DNA of 64,000 nt from Gordionus sp. m RMFG-2023. Taxonomy: Eukaryota; Nematomorpha; Gordioida; Chordodea; Parachordodidae. Position numbers and translations under genes: made by a program. The stretch covers positions 37,806,508-37,870,507 of the forward strand of contig NC_088776.1 in the NCBI RefSeq assembly GCF_954871325.1, given 5' to 3'. Below the pieces are notes generated by a model, which made no database searches, had not been told where the DNA came from, and saw only the letters and a program-made list of their open reading frames with translations. This document shows, one piece after another, positions 36,921 through 48,100 of the stretch; the stretch's first letter is position 1; each line of letters starts with the position of its first letter.

Positions 36921-37860
36921 TTAGAGAAGAATTGTGATAATTTTGATATAATTATTACCTTGCATTTCACCCCTACAATAAAACCTCCGTAGAAAAGCAT
37001 GAATAGGACTTAATCTACTATTAGTAGAACTGTGCACCACTAGCTGTTGGCATTCAGCTGACATTTTTGTTCTGGGGAGATTTCTTATTAGTTTATTAAT
37101 ATTGATATTAGGCTCTTGTCCAATTTGCAAAATATTTTAAAATGTGGGGATAAATTATCCTGCAAAGAATATAGAATATTATTAAAAAATTAATATAATA
37201 ATTAATATTTAAAATTAGTATGACAAATGTTATTATGAGAGCGAAAATTCTCAATGGAACTTTCTATTTTCCAAAGAACTTTCCTGGTATTTTCACCTCG
37301 TCAAAATGTTCTTGGAAAGCTGAGGATAATTCACATTTGCAGACAATTATATATCTATAATATTTTGTATTTTTCTGATGTAGTATCCCTTCAGGATCAT
37401 TTGATGTAATCGTAATGATCATGTGCTTAGACAAAAAAGAACTGGCCCTAATGGTTCTCCTTATTAAGTACTTTTCAATGATTAAAATTGAAGTCATATT
37501 GAGTTTCCATAACTATTATTAATATATGCTAAGTATTTTGAAACAAGCAAGCACGGTTAAAGAGTTAAATTTATTTATAAAATCTGGCTTAACTAATATA
37601 GTATTCTGATCAAGGTTATCTAGTTGGATCCTTATCACGTTATATGTAATTTTCACAACCACTCTTAGCCTCGATGCCCAATTGATGAGGTTGCAATGAG
37701 ATACTTCTTTGATTCGAGAGCTAGATATTTTTGATATTATTCGAGATAGAGATATGGGAATGGTTAGTCCCTGCTTTTTTGAAATATACAATAAATCTGA
37801 CTTAAATAAAATATACACATACCTTTTTTATCAATTATCATGCACTTTCTTTATTCTCCA
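36921..37860 (-). CDS. possible spliced gene of unknown function
   Basis: Three minus-strand open blocks follow one another. 37818-37519 includes TIPISLSRIISKISSSRIKE, HCNLINWASRLRVVVKITY and DNLDQNTILVKPDFINKF. 37497-37264 includes IIEKYLIRRTIRASSF, MIITITSNDPEGILHQKNTK and AFQEHFDEVKIPGKFFGK. 37130-36967 includes LIRNLPRTKMSAECQQLVVH and PIHAFLRRFYCRGEMQG, followed by a plausible donor AG|GTAATA. Composition is more balanced than the background and no known transposase motif is visible. Exon borders do not all resolve: the acceptor before the last block is unclear and no start codon is convincing. I do not recognise the family. It may be a partial host gene, a pseudogene or chance. Confidence 0.35.
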
Positions 37861-39395
37861 TTTTTTATTATTTTATATTAATGATAAATGATGCATAGGT
37901 TACTCAGAGTAATTAGGTAAACAAGTTTATAATGGCTATAGATAACGTTATAAAGCAAATACTGGGGCTTGTTTGTTTTTACTAATAAAATGCTCAAGAA
38001 ATCCAAAGATACGTTTTTCAATCAAACATGTATTGGAGATTGGCCCGAGATAGTTGGTAGAAAAGACTGGGAATACCCTTTCTTTAGATTAAAATATACA
38101 TCCATATAGCTTGAAAAGCACCGAGAATCAAAGAAAGATAAAAACCAGACTCTAAGTTTAATATCGTCTATGTGTTTGAGCATTTTGTTTTGTATAAATT
38201 TATTAAATCAAGGTAGTATATTTTGATTTTCAGATGAATTGAAGCTTCAATTAAACTAAGTCGTCGTTTTTAAACATAGTGTACATATGAGTCAAAATAT
38301 TTATAGATTTAGATGTATGAGATTAGTTTGTGTAAGTTTTATTTTGAATTTTAACACATATAGGTAAATAAAAGTCATTAGATATCTAAAAAATCAGGAT
38401 CAATAACCAAAATTTTTAAAAGATTTTTATAAAAATTTTTAATTGATCGTCTCCTGGTTCTTAATGCAAAGATGTCAGAAATCAAAAATTTTTAATCTCA
38501 TTAAAATTTAAAATAAATAATATTTTAAAATAATTATTAAATAAAATTCATTAGAATGGCTAAATTTTAATGATCAATGAAATATTTGTCTTTTAATCAT
38601 TTCAATAAAATATTTGAAATATATAAATTAAAAAAATGTTAATCTAAATTTTATTTATGAGAATGAACAATCCAAATGTTAATTAATTAGTTTATACCTA
38701 GATATAAGATGCCCTAGTGACATTTATAGGTGTATAAATTTTGCGATATCTTGTAAAATGATATTAATAAATATGCTATTTTAACTTTAAAAATATTTAA
38801 ATTTTGGTTGAAATGATCAAAAATCTTAAAATATCATATAAATGGGAATATTTAAATGTAATTAAAAATAAATTTGGTATAATAATTTATTTTATATTTA
38901 TTTTTGGAAATAAAACATTCAATATAATATGTAGGTAATATTTAAAATATATAGGATGCGATAAAATAAGTAAAAAGGTCAGTTAGACTATATAAAAATT
39001 TGGCATGATGAATTTAACAGCAAAAAAATAAATAATATAACACAAAAAGGAGGTCAAAAATTCTGAAGCAAAATTCATAATAGTTGTACCATTAAATAGG
39101 AATGTAAATAATTAGTTTGACCATATATATAAAGCTGAAAATTTGAACTTTTTTATAATTATTCTTTTAATCAAATTGTAGTTTTTTAAAAATTTTTATA
39201 AAGTATAATATTCTTTCAATCAAATATCATTTATTTAGCTCACAACTATATATATGATAAATTTATAACAAGTAATTTAGAGTAAAAACATAGTTTATGA
39301 TAAATAATCGATAACACACTAAAAGTGGAAATTATTTTGTTTAATTATACGTTTAAAGAATTAAAATAGTATATCCAAATCGCTACAACATTCAA
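37861..39395. other. AT-rich intergenic region
   Basis: No recognisable gene or repeat. The last few hundred bases should include the promoter of the secreted-protein gene starting at 39396, but no element can be named. Confidence 0.4.
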
Positions 39396-41392
39396 ATGAA
39401 GAGTTTTTTAAACATCCTGATCCAAAATTGGATGTATTTCTTCGGTTTAATAAATGTAAGTTTAAATTTATCGATCATAATTCCTTTTTTTTTAAAAAAA
39501 TTTAAAGTAATATATTATATTTTAAATACAAATTGAAGATAATAATAGCGCAAGATCTTATACCTCCTCCAGGCCCACCCTTTTCTCCGCCTATCAATGT
39601 TCATAAAGCTGTGTCCAAAGAATTTAATATACCTTCCGACAGAATCGGAGAATTTATAGAGTCACTTAAAAGTAGATTGAGTGAAGAAGGAATTGACATA
39701 AAAACCATCAAAAATTCTCAACGTATTCCAGCTCTGATAAAGAATGTAATATATAAAAATGGGGATTTAAAAAGACTCAAAGGAAGATCGGGGGCTGAAG
39801 AAAATAGGAATAATTTTGATGATGAAGATGTGTCCTTCGATACCACTGATTATTATGCGCCTAAACAAACGACTCCTGCCCGCCATCTTGGTTCATATGA
39901 TCAACAATTTAATTATAACACAGTAGGCTTTAATCCAGATTACGATAATTCTGAAGAGAGCAGATATCAAAATTTTCTTAGAGTTATACCTTCAAACGAT
40001 AACCAAAAATTTGATCAATACAGCGATGACAATTATAATTGGAAACCTAGAGGTTCAAATCAAAACACATATTATGGAGGTAATTCGTTTGAACTAGAAA
40101 ATGCATATAATACCCAATCATTTGAAAGAACAACTCCGTTAAGTTACACCTCGTATAATAAACGCTCAAGTGTTAGATCTGGTCCACAATCGTACCAATA
40201 TTTTAGAAATAATTGGCAGGCAACTCAATCACCAAATAATATACAGGGTATCTCAACCACCAAACATAGGCCCCAGTACATGACTCCTGCAAGCAAATTT
40301 GATCGATATTATGATTACGAAGATTTAAATGGCAGGCTAAGACGGGGGAAAAGAAGTTACGACGTCAAGAGTAAAAAAACCCAAAGTGATGTCAATTTTG
40401 AAAAGGGGTATTATCATGATGGAATCTTTAATTATACCAAAAAATTAACTGAAGACCTTGAACCATCTTATAAACGAGATACATGGAATCAGAACACCCC
40501 AATTCCAAATACTATTGATTGGAATTTGTTTTCACAAATGAGAAATAAAATTAATTTCCCCAAGTTTTTGAAGAAGCAAAATTTAACTAATGTTGGTAAC
40601 TTTAAAAATCTTAGATCATCATATGAATTGCCAGAATACTTAAACCCTATTGCAACAATCCAAAACTCTAATGAAAAATGCTGCGAAAAATTAGAAAAAT
40701 TAAAGGGTTTCAATAGAATAATAAATAATTTTGATTTTCAAAATAATGGACACAGAAAATATCCAGGTTATGAGCTAGGTTATTATGATGAAGGTAAACA
40801 GGTGGCGACAGATTTCCAATATTCTGTCGATTCTAAAAACATCGATAAACCGGTTTACAATTCTTTGAGAAACTATACAGATAATGATAAATCACTCCTA
40901 CCATCCTCGGATGACCCTTCAGGGTTTGGCTATCCCGAAGATCAAAAGTCACCCAGTTCTAATAAAACAAAAAGATTTGATAATTTCAAAGCCTTAAACG
41001 TCTCCTCTTCAAATTCGTCCCGGGTAGTCAAACACAGCGCATTTATAGATTTTCCGGATGAATCACAATACAATGACAATAATAATCATGTTCAAAAAGT
41101 CATGAATGAACACGACATAAGAAGGATGGAAGAGTTTATCACGAATCCTTTATTCATAACCAGCATTCCATTTAGTCAATACGACTCCAGCGAAATTCCA
41201 TCAACTTCCACAATTGATGCCCCAGATACTGGCTACGATCTGAGTAGGCCTAATAATAACTATGAGAACATTGAGACCAAAGAGCCCCCATCGGATAAAG
41301 TGGAAAGGTCTTACAAGCATTTCAGTTACAAAAAACGAGGTCACGTTAATCAAAAGTCGTCTAAAGTTATAGGTGATCTAAGAAAAAAATAA
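39396..41392 (+). CDS. secreted low-complexity protein with separate signal-peptide exon
   Basis: Exon 1 (39396-39455) codes MKSFLNILIQNWMYFFGLIN and ends in phase 0 at a GTAAGT donor. An 83-bp intron (39456-39538) ends TTGAAG. Exon 2 (39539-41392) opens IIIAQDLIPPPGPPFSPP, so a classical signal peptide probably ends at IIAQ. The predicted protein is 637 residues. The rest is hydrophilic and rich in N, Y, S and D, with many N-x-S/T sites, a furin-like RLRRGKR near residue 285 and one short Cys cluster (EKCCEKLEKLKG). It looks like a largely disordered extracellular protein. No ATG exists in frame at the start of exon 2, which argues for the upstream exon. It is either a stand-alone gene (AATAAA at 41462) or the N-terminal half of the ZP protein: a donor at 41372 (ATAG|GTGATC, phase 1) fits the first ZP exon at 45154. 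Confidence 0.8.
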
Positions 41393-44300
41393 AATATAAA
41401 TAATATGCTAAAAAAAATAATTGAAGGGGGAATAAGCATTGGAATTAAGCTTAATTTAACAAATAAAAGGAGATATAATATTGTTTTGTTAATTATTATT
41501 AAGCAATAAGAAAAACGAAAATAAACATAAAACAAAAATAAAAAACACATAAAATAAACACTTAAAACAAAAACACAAAAAACAGAACAAATTTAAATTT
41601 AAAAATAATTTGCTAAGAAAAAAAAAAAGGTTAATTTCTTTAATAACATTTAACAAAATGATGTTATAATATGACGAAAATATATGACTAGTCTTAAGGG
41701 ATCTCCCTGATGAATACCCTCCCTCCCTCCCCCCTATAATAAATGAAATTGAAATAGTGGCATAGCTATTATAACTATACTTTTAATATTCAGGGTTCTT
41801 TGAACAAAAGACAGGAACAAAATGGTCTCTTTTGATTGTAATAAGTGCGTTTTTGAAATCGGGTTTTAAAAATAGTTGATCGGAGTCACCTTGGAAAAAC
41901 AAATTTGGGCGGCATGGGACAAAGATTCCGAACCTCTACGTATAACCTAATGATTTTAGATATATTGGCTGGAAGATAAACCCAATTTGGTCTGATGCCA
42001 CCAACTTATCTTTTGAACAATAAGCCCACCATAAAAAATTGAGAGAATTTGAGGTATAACTCCTTTAACATCAAGGTCTCCTGCCGAGACTTTTTTAAAA
42101 ATAATTGAATAACTTTCATTATTTCTGATGGGAACATTTTTTCTAGATCAAATTATTTTTTATAAAAGGTTTGGAGAATGCCCAGGGGGTGCTTTTGCCT
42201 TAAGGATTTAAGAGTAATGTGGCCATTTAGGGCCAAGATATTACGAGAAGAGTTGGAGGGCTATACTAATATTTAGACCGTGTAAAATTGGCCTTTTCCG
42301 ACAATTGGTGGATTTAATAGTTTGGTTAGAAATGCTATTTAGTTATAGGAATTGACGGTGAGAGTTAAAAGATATAATTAAGGATTTGGAGTGTTTTGAA
42401 ATTTCTATGTTTTTATAGTATAATTTGTGAATGAGAAAAAAATTCTCCCATTTTTTTAAATTGTTTATGTTAGTATGTTGAGTGGATGAGATTACTAATA
42501 GATTCAGCGAATAAGGTACGAACACCTATAGAAATTCTTGAAATAGTTAGATTTATAGTTTTGGAAAGAAATTTACCTGCCCAGGAGATAAAGGGGTTTG
42601 GTAAAGCAGAAATCGCCTGCAGAACAGGTAGTGAAATTTCATGGTAAATTAAATTAATCAGGCTATTTGAAGGTGGGTTATGAAAATTATTGGTTTGTGA
42701 GTTGGAGTATCGGGGCTTTCTAGGACATGAATATAAGAAGAATATAAAAAATAATTAAGGATTTGGAGTGTTTTGAAATTTCTATGTTTTTGTTTGAGGG
42801 AGCTTCTTGGTTGGAAAGTATAATTTGTGAATGAGAAATAGGTTCGCTCAGTTTTTTTAAAATTGTTTATGTTAATGTAAGTTGAATGGATGAGTTTACT
42901 AAAAGATTCAGCGAATAAGGTACGACACCTCTAGAAATATTTGAAATAGTTGGATTTATAGTTTGGAAAAGAAATTTACTTGCCCAGGAGGAATCGCCGG
43001 CAGAACAGATGGTGATTTCATGGTAAATTAAATTAATCAGGCTATTTGGAGGTGGGTTTATGGGAATTTTATGTTTGTGAGTTGGAGTATAAGGGCTTTC
43101 TAGGACCATGAATGTAAAAACTCTCTATAGTGATTACAATTGCTCTATTTCACAAGGAACAAATAGCAAATGTTATTTTATTATCAGTCAAGAATTTTGA
43201 ATAGGTTGCATTAGCCGTCTGACTTTATCATTTGATCAACTTAAATTTAGGAAAGCATATTAAAAAGATTATTATGTTTCAATTAAAACCATCTGTAAGA
43301 TTAGGATGGAAGGCAGCATTTTGATATGGCTTAGGTCTGATAGTAGTAATTCATTTATAATTATATCAATATGATTGACAAGGATTTTAAAAGGTCTAAG
43401 ATGCCATTATGTAATTTAGAATGTTTAAAAATTTTTTAATTTATAATTTTTATATTTTAGAGTCTACAAAATATTTAACAGGAATAAACTTTAGCTCACT
43501 ACCATGAACCTAGTAAATAAGGCCCCTTTACCTTGATTTCGAATTAAAAGTATAAAAAGTTTATCTAGTTTGTATAGAATACCGATTTTTTCAAGGGGTA
43601 GCCCTAACATTGAGGGAAATCAGAGCGAAATATACACGGGGTATGTAAAATAATTTATGATACCCCCCCCCCCCTTCCCAAATTATGTCAATTGTGTTAT
43701 AATGATTAATTGTTAGTGACCATTGAAATTTAAATATTAAAAAAATTGTAATTTTAAAACTATAAAATTTGTGTAAAATAATAATTATTGTGTCAAGTTC
43801 ATCATTTTTAAGTGTTAAATATACCCTGGCTTTAAACTTATTTTGACTTGTTCCAGTGTGCACACGCTAAAATTTTAAGAAAACTTAAAATTTGGAAAAC
43901 GATTATATCTCACATCGGATTTTGTTAAGGAAGGTGGGGGAGCACTATTAGCTCCCCTCCAAATTTTATTGTATGCATTTAGGCCCATTTATTGTAGGCC
44001 TTTGGCTATATTATATTTCTATAAAAATAATTGGTTTTCATTCACTTATTTTTTTTTATAAAAATTGCATTTTTTTCGAAAAATTTTGAATTATAATCGT
44101 TATTTTAAAAAAGTTATTAACCTTTACTAATTTTTCTTTCTAATTCTTCTTTATTATTATATATAGTATTCTTTTTTGAAGGAAGAGGGAGATTTATCAG
44201 CTTAAAATGATATTTATGAGGATAAACGAATTTGCTATGGGGGGTGAGAATTTTATTCTTCTCCCCATTAGTTACGTGCATGGTGCATGCATGGAGGAGA

Positions 44301-45153
44301 CTGTAGATCCCTGTTGAAATATTAATCACTCATATTCATCAATGTTTCTAAGTTTTATTTACCTTTTTAAAAAACTCTTCCAGATGTGCCCCGGTCTCCC
44401 TTATATTGGTGCTCCTTTACATCACAAAATTATATAATTTGTTTATTTTATAATTAATTAGAAATTAACCTATTTTATTAAATTTTATTCATAACATTTT
44501 AATTACTACATCTTCACAACTTCTTTTCAAAATTTTTTATTGTAAATATTTTTTGAGATAATTGAATCATCTTGATCTAAATTTATTTTCGCAGGTAATT
44601 ATAAAAAAAATTTTTTTTAACAATTCCCAATGTATCTTATGAAATATAAAATGTATTATGTGCCAAATGTTTTCTTAATAATATTTATGATTTTTATAAT
44701 CACTATTAATATAAAATAAACAAACATATAATGAAACTATTCTAACTTCTAAAACCAAATTACCTCGCTGCTAGATGCCAAAAAAGTTATTGTTAAATCT
44801 TGATATCACAAGTGTATATAATATACACAAAAATAAGAATGTATATCGTTTCAAATTTGTAAAAAATTATTGGTAACAACCTAATTTTGAGTTGGAATTG
44901 CATTTTTACTTTATTTGAAGGATGATCGAAATTTGATAGTGGATGTACTATAAATGTTTAAAAATGATTTAATTTTTTTTAATAAAAGCATGAAGGTTTT
45001 AAAAATTTTACATAAAATCCATAATAAAAAGGGAAAAATCAGTTTTGATAAATTTAATATTGATATTCAGATGAACTTCATAAAAATCTAGCTTAAATAG
45101 AATATTTATATGTTAGAATTAATTTAGTTTTTTAATTTTAACATTTTTTAAAG
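41393..45153. other. non-coding region, possibly a large intron
   Basis: No convincing exon is seen. The stretch contains a duplicated segment at 42374-43112 and a poly-C run at about 43661-43673. It lies between the secreted-protein exon and the first recognised ZP exon, and may be an intron of a joint gene. A signal-peptide exon for an independent ZP gene should lie here if the two genes are separate; I did not find one. Confidence 0.45.
42374..43112. repeat. direct duplication of about 360 bp
   Basis: Copy 1 at about 42374-42736 and copy 2 at about 42751-43112. Both start AATTAAGGATTTGGAGTG and end near GGGCTTTCTAGGA. They share TTCAGCGAATAAGGTACGA and TTCATGGTAAATTAAATTAA. They differ by substitutions and small indels, so the duplication is not very recent. 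Confidence 0.85.
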
Positions 45154-48100
45154 ATACAAAAGTAAAATGTGACTTTGGCCTGAATCTAATGAAAATTCAA
45201 TTGACCTTTAATTCGCCGTTTTATGGTGTTATATATGCCAAAGGATTTTACAAAGTTAAATCCTGCCGATTCAGAGGCCATGGGGAGAGTGAAATAGTAT
45301 ACGTTCTGCCTTTCAATGGTTGTGGAATGCAAACGTTAATGGAGGTATAAATTATAAATATTTTTATTTAGATGGTTCTAATAAATTGAAATCCTTCATT
45401 AAAACTAACAAATGATTTAGGGCCAAAATTTGATAACGGGAAAAATGAAGTTAAACAACATTATTATAGTCATGTTCGATTCTGTCTCAGGAGTTTTGGA
45501 AGCCCAAGATACTGCATTTAAAACATCTTGTGTCATGGGTGGAAGTGGAAACAACGTATTGAAAGCTAAAGTAGATGTCCCGTAAGTGTCTAAATAAAAT
45601 AAAATATTTTTAGCTTTTTATTTTTATTATTATTTCTCGCCATTTTAAATAAGATCAAATTCGTTTAATGCCATTTCAATTCCACAATCTAAATAAACAA
45701 AACATGATTATTTAATAAAATTAAAAAATAGAATATATAAACGAAGGGGGGTTGCTGGCTATCCTCAATGTGTAAAAACCGGGGATGAGAGGATGCACCG
45801 TAACCAGGCCCCAGACATAAATAAACCTTATTTAAAAAATAATAAGATGCCATTTGTTTTAAAGAATAAATTATTTTTAAGGATAGGATACCAAATTGTT
45901 GAATTAAGTTGCCGTTGATATTTAAACAGAAGAATTCAACTTTTCTGGGGAAAATAAAGAAAATGGCTTTATTAATACAAAACACATATTCCTAACATGA
46001 CAGAATGGCCTCTATATTCTAATAAAGTTGTTCATTAAAATAAGAATTTTAATATTGTACACATGTTTTTTTGTGTATAAATATTTTTAATAAGCTGTTT
46101 GAAAGACGACCCGAGAGATTATTTAGTTATTTAATTATTTGTGTGTAATTCAAAGTAATTTCATAAACAGACCCTATAAATTTGAACCTTATAAAATTTC
46201 TAAAGTTTACCGTAAATCAAAAATGTAAATTATTAAATATTCATATAGGGAAGAAAAGATGAATTAGAAAAGGGATGATATTCAATTTAGAAAGATAATA
46301 GCGGACATCTTTTTTTTACTAGGGGCCCGGAGTAAAAGGTTGTATCAGGGCCTGCAGAATCGTTATGCCATTGGATCCTCTATTGAATATTAATGAACAA
46401 TATGGTTATTAAGATCATTGAGGGTTGTTTAAAAATTTTAAGGGGTAGTTTTACTAAGCATATATAACTTTAATTAATTTCGTGTTAACTTTTCAAATTT
46501 ATTTTGTATATTCATGGATATTTCGGGCAAAATCAATCAATTTTAAATGATATTCTTTAAATTATAAAAAATATTTATCGTAGAATGATTGATGCAACGA
46601 AAGAAATTTTGCCAGATACATTAAACTTACCACCTGCATGGATGAAAATAGTGAAAGGCAAAGATCCCTTTGAGTCTCCCGCTCATTTACTTCATTTAGG
46701 ACAAATTGGGACAATCGTGATAAGTGCAACATCTCTACACGGTTTAAAAAACACTTATTACAATAAATTATGCCCAGGATTAGTATTGTTACGCTCTTTT
46801 TTAAAAGGAATGAATCCCTTCTTCTTTTAACCTGTTATGTTCAAAAAAAATATTTATATCATTTCAATTAACTAAAAAATCTTTTTTTGCAAATGCAAAT
46901 GAAGCACAAAACATAACTTTTAATATTTGAAAATGATAGAAGAAAATGTATATAAATAATATCGATATTATGTAATAACAAAAAATATTTATAATAATTT
47001 ATTTGATCATAAAGGTAGAAAGTTTTCAGAATTCAAATCAAATAAGCAATGCATGTTCCCGAAACCCTTTTCTTTTTGAGCAACAATATCCAAGTGCTAA
47101 ATAGTTGCACTAGGAAAAAAAGAGGGCATTGGAAGCAAATATTTAAACCTTTGTTTTACCTCGGAAAAGCTTCTGTCCTCATTAGACTAGGCACTAATAA
47201 ACTCATAGTGGCTCAGCCCTCCTTTTATGCTGGTTGTGTCAAACGGACATTACCACCTGAGAAAACTAATTGGTTAAAAAATTTTTCAGGTAAATTATCT
47301 TACTAAGTAATTTAATTGAATTCCCATAAATCCTCATAATCAATGGGGGGTTTTTTGAGATGGAAGTGTACACATTTTTATGTTGGACATTAGTTTTCTT
47401 ATAAAAGTAATTTACTATTATCTTCATTCCTATTTTCATCTCTTATTACTTAATTTAATTTATATATGATAGAGATCATAACATTTTTACTATGATATTA
47501 TCATAATTAATGTTACGTATAAGATACTTTAGCTGTACAAGAATTTAGGAAACTCAATATCCGATAAATCAATCAATTTTTAACCCATATTTATATGTAG
47601 TTAGCTTTCGATTCAATAACCTAAAATTTATTGGATAAAATTGGATATTAATTTTAAAAGATGAAGCAAAAAAAAATGAACTGAAAAATTTAAATTAAAA
47701 ACACTCTCAACCTTAAACCAAGAAATTCAATTTGAAATGAGGTAACTTCACATGCTTTCGGAATACATTTCCTCTACTTATTGTGAAATATTTTTATAAA
47801 ATATATATACACGCTTGTCAAAATTTACTTGAATAATTTTAAATGTTAATTTATTGTTTAAATATTTGAAGGACCAAATTATAATATATATTATGTTAAA
47901 ATGAACATTTAATATAACTAAATATTTCGTGAAGTTAAATAAGTGTATATAAAATATTATGGTATTCAACGAGTGTATTAAAATTATGTTTAAACAATTT
48001 AGAAAATTAAATTAAAGGAGTCAGTCCTGTTCCAGAATTTCATGAGCGCTACTCAACAATACTTAGATCTGTGTGCCGGCCGGTTCCGATATTTCTGGCC

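Noticed and set aside
40489-40713. Minus-strand frame within the secreted-protein exon
   Set aside because: A shadow of the long plus-strand frame, which has a signal peptide and good splice context.
45689-45985. 98-codon minus-strand frame in a ZP intron
   Set aside because: Phe/Ile/Leu-rich AT-driven translation without recognisable domains; no splice support.
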